A program made the translations under genes and the position numbers. Of a stretch of 24,975 nucleotides of DNA, positions 1 to 6,752 are shown piece after piece; the first letter of the stretch is position 1; each line of letters begins with the position of its first letter. The notes beneath the pieces are model-generated. The model was not told the origin of the DNA. It did not search any database and was given only the letters and a program-made list of their open reading frames with translations. The DNA is from an uncultured Collinsella sp. Its GTDB lineage: Bacteria > Actinomycetota > Coriobacteriia > Coriobacteriales > Coriobacteriaceae. Location of the stretch: positions 1 to 24,975 of the forward strand of contig CATWID010000027.1 of the NCBI GenBank assembly GCA_958350755.1. Reading direction: 5' to 3'.

Positions 1-345
1 GGTACCGAGCGCGAGGAGTTTGCGACCGGAACGGCGCCCACCTACAAGAACAACAGCGTCTGGAAGTTCTACGGCACCAACAACACCAAGAAGACGGAGA
101 ACGACGACAAGGACGAGAACGAGGACGAAGAGGAAACCACCACGACGACTACCACGACGACCACGACCACCGAGACCACGACCACCGAGACCACGGGCGG
201 CGACACCACCGGCGGCACCGGTACGACCGGTGGCTCGACGGGCGGCTCCACTGGTGGTTCGACCGGCGGCGATGGCGGCACGCCTACGCCTACGCCTACG
301 CCCACTCCCGACCCCTCACCCACGCCTGACGATACGGTCGGCTAG
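1..345 (+). CDS. C-terminal fragment of a Thr/Gly/Pro-rich surface protein, possibly a class A penicillin-binding protein
   Basis: This reading frame is open from the first base and stops at TAG 343-345, so the N-terminal part lies outside the window. The visible tail (114 residues) starts with a semi-ordered stretch containing NNSVWKFYG. An acidic/Asn segment follows, then a poly-Thr run interrupted by Glu, TGGS-type repeats and a TPTPTPTP end. Such low-complexity tails are typical of wall-spanning or extracellular ends of actinobacterial surface proteins, and class A penicillin-binding proteins often end this way. No catalytic motif is visible, so the PBP assignment is inference from the style of the tail. 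Overlapping ORFs in other frames and on the - strand are by-products of the repetitive codons. A strong terminator follows 24 bases after the stop. Confidence 0.6.
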   Translation, partial: GTEREEFATGTAPTYKNNSVWKFYGTNNTKKTENDDKDENEDEEETTTTTTTTTTTTETTTTETTGGDTTGGTGTTGGSTGGSTGGSTGGDGGTPTPTPTPTPDPSPTPDDTVG

Positions 346-368
346 AAATCATCCGGCCATAAGCAACA

Positions 369-408
369 AGGCCCCCGAGCAGCCTATTGAACTGCTCGGG
401 GGCCTTTT
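369..408 (+). terminator. Rho-independent terminator after the surface-protein gene
   Basis: A perfect 14-bp stem (369-382 with 392-405) encloses a 9-base loop and runs directly into TTTT on the + strand. It lies just after the stop at 345. The opposite strand has a weaker U-tract, so the main direction is +, although some bidirectional activity is possible. Confidence 0.85.
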
Positions 409-450
409 AGTTTGAAGCGACCTGATATGGGCGGTCTTTATACCGGCAGA

Positions 451-487
451 CAAAAAAGGGGGGTACCGACCAACGTCGATACCCCTT
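451..487 (-). terminator. Rho-independent terminator after argR
   Basis: Read on the - strand, an 11-bp stem (475-485 with 460-470, one G-U pair) has a 4-base loop and is followed by two C and six T (452-457). It lies about 50 bases after the argR stop, back-to-back with the + strand terminator at 369-408. Confidence 0.85.
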
Positions 488-536
488 ACAAGCCGCTATG
501 TCAGCGCACGCAGTGCCGAGCGCACGACCCGCACGC

Positions 537-974
537 CTACTTGCGAGAATTGCTCAGCTTATTGATCAGCGCCTCAAGACGCTCGCCGTCCTCGGCCGTC
601 TGGGCAATAACCAAAATCGTATCGTTGCCGGCAAGCGAGCCAAGCACATCGGGCAGCTCTGCCGCATCAACAGCGGCGGCGATGCCGGAAGCCGTGCCAG
701 GCTGAGCCTTGATCATAACCAGATTATCGGTGCGCAGAACGCCCGTTACGAGCTCGGAAACCATACGCTGCAGGTGCAGGTCCTCTGCCAGAACATAGAT
801 GCCCTCAGGGAGCTTACGCAGCCCCATATCGGCAATATCGCGAGAGACAGTCGCCTGCGTGCAATCAAAGCCCATAGCGCGGAGCTCATCGACCAGCACG
901 CGCTGCGTGCGGACGTCCTTATTGCGCACAATATCTCTAATGGCATCCTGGCGCCCATTGCGTTTTTTAGCCAT
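537..974 (-). CDS. argR: Arginine repressor ArgR
   Basis: This is a transcriptional regulator of arginine biosynthesis and catabolism that acts as a hexamer with arginine as co-effector. The protein is 145 residues, normal for the family. The N-terminal winged helix carries the signature QATVSRDI at residues 40-47. The C-terminal oligomerisation and arginine-binding domain contains PGTASGIAAAVD (92-103) and AGNDTILVI (115-123). The usual arginine-contacting pair in that loop is Asp-Asp (GDDT); here it reads Asn117-Asp118. The ATG at 974 is preferred over an upstream TTG at 1007 because AGAGGG sits about seven bases before it and MAKKRNGRQ is a typical family N-terminus. No arginine genes are adjacent; the gene appears monocistronic with its own terminator. 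Confidence 0.93.
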   Translation of the reverse strand: MAKKRNGRQDAIRDIVRNKDVRTQRVLVDELRAMGFDCTQATVSRDIADMGLRKLPEGIYVLAEDLHLQRMVSELVTGVLRTDNLVMIKAQPGTASGIAAAVDAAELPDVLGSLAGNDTILVIAQTAEDGERLEALINKLSNSRK

Positions 975-1004
975 ACAAACCCTCTCTCCAAAAGATGGCG
1001 GAGA

Positions 1005-1021
1005 CAATCAATCAGTGATTG
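1005..1021 (-). promoter_or_regulatory. Small inverted repeat upstream of argR, possible operator
   Basis: CAATCA (1005-1010) and TGATTG (1016-1021) form an inverted repeat with 5 bases between, 31-47 bases upstream of the argR start. AT-rich dyads at this distance are where ArgR autoregulatory ARG boxes usually lie. The match to a published ARG-box consensus is poor, so the role is uncertain. Confidence 0.25.
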
Positions 1022-1062
1022 AATAGTTTAACGCTATTTGAAGGCTTTTGTGTATAAGAACG

Positions 1063-1100
1063 CATTTCGAAACAATTCTATGCAAATTTGTTTCGAAATG
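1063..1100. repeat. Perfect 13-bp inverted repeat with 12-bp spacer between the glycosyltransferase gene and argR
   Basis: CATTTCGAAACAA at 1063-1075 is repeated in inverse as TTGTTTCGAAATG at 1088-1100. Each arm contains the self-palindrome TTTCGAAA, so the site also reads as two dyads with centres 26 bp apart. It lies 7 bases after the glycosyltransferase stop and about 90 bases upstream of argR. It has no U-tract on either strand, so a two-site operator is as likely as an RNA hairpin. Confidence 0.6.
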
Positions 1101-1106
1101 AGCCGT

Positions 1107-2147
1107 TTAGGCGGTTTTTGCGCCCGTCCGGTTAAGAAAAGCTGCCAGATGCGTACACATCACGCAGCGCGCAGGCTTGGCGCTGGCGATCGGCCCAAAC
1201 AACAGACCGAGTCCCCGATGGTTGTCCTTGAGCGCGGCGACCATCTGACGGGTTCGAGGCGCCTCGAGCATATCACGCATGCGGGCGGAACGCTCGATTG
1301 ACGACACTCCATGCGGGCTCAGACACAAATTCTCGATGCAGGCGACCAGTCCGGCAAAGTAGAACTTTTGGCTTGCCAGCTTGAGCCGACCACCGCTATC
1401 TGCTTCCGAGAGTGAGTCCGCAAGCTCGTCGAGCGCTCGAGTGTCATCGGATATCCTGGCATACATGGTGGGATCAAAGGCATCTGTAAGCTTAGGTGCC
1501 ACCGCGTGGAAACAAGCGTCGCCGCAGCCGGACACGAATCGTGCCTGCGAGAGCGCATAAGCCATAAACTCAACCGTACGGTACGCCTTGCCGCGCGACA
1601 GGCATGCCTCAAACAGCGGACGGCTATACATCACGCCAGAGGTCTGAGCGACTAGGCCGCCTAAAATCAACTGGGGCAGCCCAGTCACCATAGAAGACTC
1701 GTCTTCTATGGCAATAGAGGCAGCATCCAAGACGCGCGAATGACGCTCGCGGTGCGCATCGTATCGATCGAGCGACACCGAGGGGAGCACAATGTCTGCC
1801 GCAGTATCGCACCCGATATCGACCATCTTGGAAAGGGTCTGCGGAGCAAACCACTCATCGGCGTTCATGGCGATGATTTGAGAGCCGCGCGAGGCATCAA
1901 AACCGGCGCGAAGACAAGCGCCACGCTTCGCGTCCTCGACGTCAATCAAATCAATATGGATGTCCCTGTCGGCAGCAACTTGAAGCGAATGGCGCACACC
2001 GGGCGCAGCATCGCGGCAAACAACGACAATCTGCAAATCGTAGAGGTCTTGGTTCTGGATACTCTCGAGCGCACGCATCGCATAGCTGGGCGAACCTTCT
2101 ACCACAAGGATCACCGAAAGTCGCGGATGCGAGCCACGTCGAACCAA
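1107..2147 (-). CDS. GT2-like glycosyltransferase family protein
   Basis: The 346-residue protein begins with a GT-A style nucleotide-sugar fold: LSVILVVEGSPSYAMRALES at residues 10-29, then IVVVCRDAAPG (40-50). The segment ending in MNADEWF (94-100) sits where GT2 enzymes carry their metal-binding DxD/DD motif, but here it reads N-A-D-E. No membrane segment is evident, so it should be cytoplasmic. The start is TTG at 2147, supported by AGAGGA 8 bases upstream. A 13-codon ORF ends two bases before this start. The substrate cannot be told from the sequence, and the degenerate motif leaves open a non-catalytic or divergent role. Confidence 0.6.
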   Translation of the reverse strand: MVRRGSHPRLSVILVVEGSPSYAMRALESIQNQDLYDLQIVVVCRDAAPGVRHSLQVAADRDIHIDLIDVEDAKRGACLRAGFDASRGSQIIAMNADEWFAPQTLSKMVDIGCDTAADIVLPSVSLDRYDAHRERHSRVLDAASIAIEDESSMVTGLPQLILGGLVAQTSGVMYSRPLFEACLSRGKAYRTVEFMAYALSQARFVSGCGDACFHAVAPKLTDAFDPTMYARISDDTRALDELADSLSEADSGGRLKLASQKFYFAGLVACIENLCLSPHGVSSIERSARMRDMLEAPRTRQMVAALKDNHRGLGLLFGPIASAKPARCVMCTHLAAFLNRTGAKTA

Positions 2148-2148
2148 G

Positions 2149-2190
2149 TTATCCGTCCTCTCGACAGCAATGAATCAAATCGTGGTTCAT
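2149..2190 (-). CDS. Possible 13-codon upstream ORF (leader peptide) before the glycosyltransferase
   Basis: An ATG at 2190 preceded by a GGGGTG stretch opens a frame reading MNHDLIHCCREDG and stopping at TAA 2149-2151, two bases before the TTG start of the glycosyltransferase. The ribosome-binding site of the downstream gene lies inside it, so translational coupling is possible. It may equally be a chance ORF; there is no conservation evidence. Confidence 0.25.
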   Translation of the reverse strand: MNHDLIHCCREDG

Positions 2191-2251
2191 GGTACACCCC
2201 GGCAATAAAAGCAATGAGACACCGGTTGTATTGCACGCCAAGAACAGATGT

Positions 2252-2284
2252 TGCACACGTGCAGCCCACAGATGACAGGTGTCA
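2252..2284. promoter_or_regulatory. Two adjacent 5+2+5 palindromes upstream of the glycosyltransferase
   Basis: TGCACACGTGCA (2252-2263) and TGACAGGTGTCA (2273-2284) are each perfect 5-bp inverted repeats with a 2-base centre. Their centres are 21 bp apart, about two helical turns. They lie between the truA stop and the glycosyltransferase, in the presumed - strand promoter region, and the second contains a perfect TTGACA on the - strand. No matching -10 box at 16-18 bp was found. The role as operators is inference. Confidence 0.3.
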
Positions 2285-2308
2285 ACGCACGCCGCGTCGA
2301 GCCCTCCC

Positions 2309-3133
2309 CTAGTCGAGAACGACAAGCTCGTCGGGGCCGTAATCCACACCCATAAACGTAAGGCCGCAGGCAGGCGCCGTGGGACCCGCAGCGGTTCGGT
2401 CACGGGCGTCAATAACCTCGCGCATCCACTGAGGATCGCGACGATGCATGCCAATCTCCACGAGCGTTCCTACAATGGTACGCACCATCGAGTGCAAAAA
2501 CGCATTGCCCTCGATAGTGAAGATCAGGATATCCTCGCCAAAAGCGACCTCGTGACCAAACTCCGCACGCATCACGCAGCGGTGCGTGGGCTTGCCCACA
2601 GCAGAGGCAACCTTGCAAAAGCTCTTAAAGTCCTGCTCGCCCAAAAGCGCAGGGCAGGCGGCCGCCATCGCATCGACGTCGAGGGGATAGCGATGCCACC
2701 ACACCGCACCGCGCGAGAGCACGGGGCGCGCATCGCGATCGGCAATACGGTACGTATACGTACGGGACCGCGCGTCAAAGCGGGCAGAAAAGCCCCTACG
2801 GGCCTTGTAGACCTCGTTTATGGCGATATCTTTGGGCAGGAGGGCATCCATAGCCCTCAGCCACCTACGGCGCGTACAAGCGAGCTCAGCGTCCGTTACG
2901 GGCACGCTAATGTACTGGGCCACCGCATGCACGCCGGCATCGGTACGACCCGCACACGTCAGATCGATCGGGCGGCGCAGCAGCGTCTCGATAGCGCGGC
3001 GTAACTCGCCCGCAACGGTCGTCTGGCCCGGCTGCTCGGCAAATCCGCTATAGGACGAGCCATCATAGGCAACACGGAATACAAGCGTGGCATCGAGCTC
3101 AGGAATCGAATTGAAATCAGACGGCGCGGTCAT
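2309..3133 (-). CDS. truA: tRNA pseudouridine synthase A TruA
   Basis: TruA isomerises uridine to pseudouridine at positions 38-40 of tRNA anticodon stems. The 274-residue protein has the family landmarks: FRVAYDGSSYSGF near residues 19-31 and the catalytic motif GRTDAGVHA at 62-70, with Asp65 as the nucleophile. The FKSFCK and HSMVRTIVG segments lie further on. The start is ATG 3133, because GGGAG lies five bases upstream; a TTG at 3148 is in frame but has no good ribosome-binding site. In many bacteria truA follows rplQ, as here. A strong terminator between rplQ and truA means truA depends on read-through or its own promoter. Confidence 0.95.
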   Translation of the reverse strand: MTAPSDFNSIPELDATLVFRVAYDGSSYSGFAEQPGQTTVAGELRRAIETLLRRPIDLTCAGRTDAGVHAVAQYISVPVTDAELACTRRRWLRAMDALLPKDIAINEVYKARRGFSARFDARSRTYTYRIADRDARPVLSRGAVWWHRYPLDVDAMAAACPALLGEQDFKSFCKVASAVGKPTHRCVMRAEFGHEVAFGEDILIFTIEGNAFLHSMVRTIVGTLVEIGMHRRDPQWMREVIDARDRTAAGPTAPACGLTFMGVDYGPDELVVLD

Positions 3134-3168
3134 GGGCGCTCCCAACAAACAATCAACGGTATCGCGAC

Positions 3169-3199
3169 AAAAAAAGAGGGGTACGCGAACGTACCCCTC
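3169..3199 (-). terminator. Rho-independent terminator of the ribosomal protein operon, after rplQ
   Basis: On the - strand a perfect 10-bp stem (3190-3199 with 3176-3185) closes a UUCG tetraloop and is followed by seven T (3169-3175). It stands 26 bases after the rplQ stop and marks the end of the rplE-to-rplQ transcription unit. Confidence 0.95.
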
Positions 3200-3225
3200 G
3201 AATATAGCCTATGCAGACGGATTGT

Positions 3226-3693
3226 CTACTCAGCGGTCTCCTCAGCAGGAGCCTCCTCGACGGCCTCGACCTTCTTGGGAGCAGCGGCCTTCTTGGGGGC
3301 CGGAGCAGCCTTCTTGGCCTTAGGCGTGCAAGGCTCGGTGACGAGCTCCATGATAACGATGGGAGCGTTGTCGCCCTTACGGTTACCGAGCTTCATGATG
3401 CGGGTGTAACCGCCGTTGCGGTCCTGCCACATGCCCTGAGCAGCCTTGTCGAAGATCTCGGCAACGAGCTGCTTATCGCCGAGCTTGGCGATAGCCAGAC
3501 GACGAGAGTGCAGGTCGCCCTTCTTGGCCCAGGTGATGATCGGATCGACGACCGAACGCAGCGCCTTAGCGCGGGTCTCGGTGGTCTTGATGCGGTCGTT
3601 CTCGAAGAGGGCCTTAGCAAGGCTCTTCTTCATGGCCTTGGTGTGGCTCGCATCGGTGCCGAGCTTCAGGCCCTTCTTAACGTTGTGACGCAT
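3226..3693 (-). CDS. rplQ: 50S ribosomal protein L17
   Basis: L17 is a large-subunit protein near the polypeptide exit region. The N-terminus MRHNVKKGLKLGTDASHTKA and the core LFENDRIKTTETRAK and NRKGDNAPIVIMEL are typical of the family. The total is 155 residues, of which roughly the last 35 are an Ala/Lys/Glu-rich tail (from about residue 120) rather than the short end of E. coli L17. Such tails are common in actinobacterial ribosomal proteins. It is the last gene of the alpha-operon block, with rpoA 30 bases upstream and a terminator directly downstream. Confidence 0.97.
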   Translation of the reverse strand: MRHNVKKGLKLGTDASHTKAMKKSLAKALFENDRIKTTETRAKALRSVVDPIITWAKKGDLHSRRLAIAKLGDKQLVAEIFDKAAQGMWQDRNGGYTRIMKLGNRKGDNAPIVIMELVTEPCTPKAKKAAPAPKKAAAPKKVEAVEEAPAEETAE

Positions 3694-3723
3694 GGTCTAG
3701 TTTCTCCTCAAATATGCGAAGCA

Positions 3724-4665
3724 TTAAGCCTTCAGGCTCAGGCCCATGGACTCAAGCTTGTCCTTCACTTCCTCGATCGACTTAACACCGAAGTTACGGA
3801 TGTTGAGCAGATCGTTCTCCGAGAACTCAACGAGTTGACGGACCGAGTGAATGCTGGCGCGCTTAAGGCAGTTGTAGGAACGGACGGAAAGGTCCAGATC
3901 CTCGATCTGCTTGTCCAGCTCGGCGTTGTCGTTGGTGACCTCGGGAGCGAAGATCGAAGCCTCCTCCTCGACCTCGGGGGTCTCGGCAAGGTTCATAAAG
4001 GCGGCCATATGCTGGTTGATGATATTGGCAGCCTGGACCACGGCGTCGCGCGGGGCGATGGAGCCGTTGGTCTCGATCTCGAGGACAAGGCGGTCGTAGT
4101 CGGTGTGCTGACCGACACGGCAAGCCTCAACGAGCTTGGCGCAACGGGAAACCGGCGAGTACAGCGAGTCGACATGGATCACACCGATGGGATCGTTGTC
4201 GCGCTTGTTGGCCTCGCCAGAAACATAGCCGCGGCCATAGCCGATGCGCATGCTCATGGTGAGATGGCCACCCTCGGTGAGCGTAGCGATGTGCTGCTCG
4301 GGGTTGACCAGCTCAAACTCGGACGGAATAAAGAAGTCCGCACCGGTGACCTCACAGGGGCCGTCAACCGAGATGGTGGCGGTCGCCTCGTCGGTCGTGC
4401 CGAGAGCCCTGAAGACAAGACCCTTGACATTCAGGACGATGTCGGTGACATCCTCGACCATGTTAGGGATGGTCATGAACTCGTGCTGCGCACCATCGAT
4501 CTGAATAGCCTCGACGGCGGCACCCTCGAGCGAAGACAGAAGAACGCGACGAAGGGAGTTACCCAGCGTATCGCCGTAACCACGCTCGAGCGGCTCGACG
4601 GAGACACGAGCAGACGTCTCGTTGATCTCTTCGACCTGAACCTGAGGCCTAATGAATTCTGACAT
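3724..4665 (-). CDS. rpoA: DNA-directed RNA polymerase subunit alpha
   Basis: The alpha subunit dimerises to start RNA polymerase assembly, and its C-terminal domain contacts UP elements and activators. The 313-residue protein has the standard N-terminal assembly domain (VEPLERGYGDTLGNSLRRVL near residues 23-42) and an acidic linker around 215-245. The C-terminal helix-hairpin-helix domain contains LDLSVRSYNCLKRASIHSV. The order rpsM-rpsK-rpsD-rpoA-rplQ is the canonical alpha operon. ATG 4665 is preceded by a GGAGG-type site. Confidence 0.98.
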   Translation of the reverse strand: MSEFIRPQVQVEEINETSARVSVEPLERGYGDTLGNSLRRVLLSSLEGAAVEAIQIDGAQHEFMTIPNMVEDVTDIVLNVKGLVFRALGTTDEATATISVDGPCEVTGADFFIPSEFELVNPEQHIATLTEGGHLTMSMRIGYGRGYVSGEANKRDNDPIGVIHVDSLYSPVSRCAKLVEACRVGQHTDYDRLVLEIETNGSIAPRDAVVQAANIINQHMAAFMNLAETPEVEEEASIFAPEVTNDNAELDKQIEDLDLSVRSYNCLKRASIHSVRQLVEFSENDLLNIRNFGVKSIEEVKDKLESMGLSLKA

Positions 4666-4697
4666 GTATTACCTCCAGCCTCAGCAGCCCGGATGGA

Positions 4698-5294
4698 CTA
4701 CTTAGAGTAGAGCTCGACGATGAGCTGCTCGTTGATATCACCGCTGATCTGCTCACGCGTCGGCAGAGCGAGCACGTTACCAGACAGCTTCTCGATATCG
4801 ACCTCGAGCCAGCCAGGGACCTCAAAGCGCTCGGAGGAAATCAGGGCCTCCTTGATGGGGAGGAGGTCACGGAACTTCTCGCCGACAGCGACGACGTCGC
4901 CGGCCTTGACGCGGTAGGACGGGATGTCCACGCGCTTGCCGTTCACGGTGAAGTGACCGTGACGGACGGACTGACGAGCCTCTTTGCGGGTGCGGGCGAA
5001 GCCAAGACGGAAGACGACGTTGTCGAGGCGAGACTCAAGGATGATCATGAGGTTCTCACCGGTGACGCCGTTCATCTTACGGGCCTTGTTGAAGTAGCCG
5101 TGGAACTGCTTCTCCAGAACGCCATAGATGAACTTGACCTTCTGCTTCTCGCGCAGCTGCATGCCGTACTCAGATTCCTTGCGACGGCGCTTGGGCTGAC
5201 GGATAGATTCCTTCTTGCTGCTGTAACCGAGCTCAGCGGGATCGATCCCGAGCTGACGGCAGCGCTTAAGAACAGGAGTCCTGTCGATTGCCAT
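4698..5294 (-). CDS. rpsD: 30S ribosomal protein S4
   Basis: S4 is a primary 16S rRNA-binding protein that nucleates 30S body assembly and commonly represses its own operon. The 198-residue protein has the S4 RNA-binding domain at about 90-150 (LESRLDNVVFRLGFARTRKE, then VNGKRVDIPSYRVKAGD). The N-terminus has only one cysteine, so this is the zinc-free form. It sits between rpsK and rpoA in the canonical order. Confidence 0.98.
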   Translation of the reverse strand: MAIDRTPVLKRCRQLGIDPAELGYSSKKESIRQPKRRRKESEYGMQLREKQKVKFIYGVLEKQFHGYFNKARKMNGVTGENLMIILESRLDNVVFRLGFARTRKEARQSVRHGHFTVNGKRVDIPSYRVKAGDVVAVGEKFRDLLPIKEALISSERFEVPGWLEVDIEKLSGNVLALPTREQISGDINEQLIVELYSK

Positions 5295-5313
5295 ATTGAT
5301 ACGATCCTTTCAG

Positions 5314-5718
5314 TTACACGCGGCGACGCTTCTTGGGGCGGCAGCCGTTGTGCGGAATGGGGGTCTTGTCCTGGATGCTCGAGACCTCGAGGCCAGCAGC
5401 CTGGAGGGAGCGGATGGCGGTCTCACGACCGGAGCCGGGGCCCTTGACGAAGACGGAAACCTTCTTCATACCGTGCTCCATGGCCTGCTTGGCAGCAGCC
5501 TCGGCAGCCATCTGGGCAGCGAACGGCGTGGACTTACGGGAGCCCTTGAAGCCCACCTGGCCAGCCGACTTCCAGGAAATGACGTTGCCCTGGGGATCGG
5601 TGATCGAAACGATCGTGTTGTTGAACGTAGAACGAATGTGAGCCTGGCCCACGGAAATGTTCTTACGGTCCGCGCGCTTCAGACGGGCAGCGCGAACGTT
5701 CTTCTTAGCAGTAGCCAT
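5314..5718 (-). CDS. rpsK: 30S ribosomal protein S11
   Basis: S11 forms part of the platform of the small subunit near the mRNA exit channel. The 134-residue protein contains AHIRSTFNNTIVSITDPQGN and the C-terminal NGCRPKKRRRV ending typical of bacterial S11. The start is ATG 5718. Spacing to rpsM is 14 bases, consistent with one transcript. Confidence 0.98.
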   Translation of the reverse strand: MATAKKNVRAARLKRADRKNISVGQAHIRSTFNNTIVSITDPQGNVISWKSAGQVGFKGSRKSTPFAAQMAAEAAAKQAMEHGMKKVSVFVKGPGSGRETAIRSLQAAGLEVSSIQDKTPIPHNGCRPKKRRRV

Positions 5719-5732
5719 CTATCTAGCGCTCC

Positions 5733-6107
5733 TTATTTCTTCTTCTTAGCACCGATCTGACGCTTCGGGCCCTTGCGGGTACGAGCGTTAGTGTGGGTGC
5801 GCTGGCCGCGGACCGGGAGGCCCTTGCGGTGACGAAGGCCGCGGTTGCAGCCGATGTCCATAAGGCGCTTGACGTTCTGGTTGCGCTCACGGCGGAGGTC
5901 GCCCTCAACCATGATCTGGTTCTTATCGATATAATCGCGGATGGCGTTAACCTCATCCTCGGTGAGGTCCTTAACGCGCGTATCCACGTTAACGTTGCAC
6001 TCGACGCAGATCTTCGTCGCAGTGGTGCGGCCGATGCCGTAAATGTAGGTCAGACCGATCTCAACGCGCTTCTCACGCGGGAGGTCGACACCATTAATAC
6101 GGGCCAA
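5733..6107 (-). CDS. rpsM: 30S ribosomal protein S13, TTG start
   Basis: S13 sits in the head of the small subunit and contacts tRNA and the intersubunit bridge. The 124-residue protein begins MARINGVDLPREKRVEIGLT and ends with the basic GQRTHTNARTRKGPKR region followed by a KKKK tail. Alignment to the invariant family N-terminus requires the TTG codon at 6105-6107 as start. It is preceded by GAGGAG at a six-base spacing, with no ATG alternative. The ribosome-binding site overlaps the end of rpmJ, 14 bases upstream. Confidence 0.97.
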   Translation of the reverse strand: MARINGVDLPREKRVEIGLTYIYGIGRTTATKICVECNVNVDTRVKDLTEDEVNAIRDYIDKNQIMVEGDLRRERNQNVKRLMDIGCNRGLRHRKGLPVRGQRTHTNARTRKGPKRQIGAKKKK

Positions 6108-6121
6108 CGTAGTCTCCTCTC

Positions 6122-6235
6122 TTAACCCTGACGCTGCTTATGACGGGGGTTCTCGCAAATGACGAGGACCTTGCCATGGCGCCTAATGATTTTGCACTTA
6201 TCGCACATCTTCTTGACCGAAGGACGTACCTTCAT
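6122..6235 (-). CDS. rpmJ: 50S ribosomal protein L36
   Basis: This 37-codon gene encodes MKVRPSVKKMCDKCKIIRRH followed by GKVLVICENPRHKQRQG. The zinc-ribbon ligands Cys11, Cys14, Cys27 and His32 are intact, so this is the zinc-containing (C+) form of L36, which helps shape 23S rRNA near the peptidyl transferase. It lies in its usual place between infA and rpsM. The start is ATG 6235 with GAAAGGAAG just upstream. Confidence 0.97.
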   Translation of the reverse strand: MKVRPSVKKMCDKCKIIRRHGKVLVICENPRHKQRQG

Positions 6236-6284
6236 CGTTCTTCCTTTCGGTAGCGCTCAAACTACTTCCCTACTATCTACTCGC

Positions 6285-6360
6285 CCAGCCGCAGGCGTTT
6301 AAAACTATGGCTGGTCTTCACACACAATCCGACCGTAGGTTGAGCTAAGCCTGCAGCCGG
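6285..6360 (-). promoter_or_regulatory. Structured leader between infA and rpmJ, candidate ribosomal-protein autoregulatory element
   Basis: On the - strand, the segment at 6349-6360 can pair with 6285-6296 over 12 consecutive positions, including two G-U pairs. The pairing encloses a 52-base loop. The pairing ends about 50 bases before the rpmJ start, in an unusually long (150-base) gap within an otherwise tight operon. In E. coli the alpha operon is autoregulated by S4 through a leader before rpsM. A comparable element here is plausible but unproven. Confidence 0.4.
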
Positions 6361-6385
6361 AAATGGAGTGCGTGTATGCGTGCCG

Positions 6386-6610
6386 CTATTTGTAGCGATA
6401 GGTGATGCGGCCACGGGTCAGGTCGTACGGGGAAAGCTCCACGACAACCCTGTCACCGGGGAGAATACGGATGTAATTCATTCGAATCTTGCCAGAAATG
6501 TTGCACAGAACCGAATGACCGTTCTCGAGCTCGACCTTAAACATGGCGTTGGGCAGCGGCTCCTTTACCGTACCCTCGAGCTCAATTGCGTCTTCCTTCT
6601 TCACAAGCAA
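6386..6610 (-). CDS. infA: Translation initiation factor IF-1
   Basis: IF-1 binds the ribosomal A site during initiation. The OB-fold protein carries the family core LPNAMFKVELENGHSVLCNI, SGKIRMNYIRILPGDRVVVE and the terminal LSPYDLTRGRITYRYK. There is no in-frame ATG. TTG at 6610 gives 74 residues, and GTG at 6604 gives the standard 72. The purine-rich AGAGAAAG sits about 4 bases before the TTG and 10 before the GTG, so the true start is not settled; a stop precedes the TTG directly. The gene is followed by a 150-base structured gap before rpmJ. Confidence 0.95.
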   Translation of the reverse strand: MLVKKEDAIELEGTVKEPLPNAMFKVELENGHSVLCNISGKIRMNYIRILPGDRVVVELSPYDLTRGRITYRYK

Positions 6611-6643
6611 TCATCTTTCTCTAGAAAACGACAGCGATTGAGT

Positions 6644-6672
6644 ATTCTACAATACGCATGCACATATCGTAA
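6644..6672 (-). promoter_or_regulatory. Candidate promoter for infA and the alpha operon
   Basis: On the - strand a TTACGA (6667-6672) is followed after 17 bases by TAGAAT (6644-6649), a 5/6 match to the -10 consensus. The predicted start of transcription is about 30 bases before infA. The 142-base map-infA gap and its AT-rich composition support a secondary promoter here. The -35 match is poor. Confidence 0.4.
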
Positions 6673-6752
6673 TATCTTCGTAATGGCTCCACAACTAAGC
6701 GGAACTTGTTACTTTTCAGAAATGTAGATGCCGACGTGTTTGAACGCGGCCC

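Noticed and set aside
69..323. - strand Val/Ser-rich ORF in the Thr-repeat region
   Set aside because: It is the complement of ACC/ACG Thr codons and has no independent coding signal.
1063..1100. Rho-independent terminator for the glycosyltransferase
   Set aside because: The inverted repeat has a 12-base spacer and no U-run on the - strand, so it is recorded as a repeat/operator candidate instead.
3211..4662. Long + strand open frame opposite rplQ and rpoA
   Set aside because: It is antisense to two certain ribosomal/RNA polymerase genes and has low-complexity composition without motifs.
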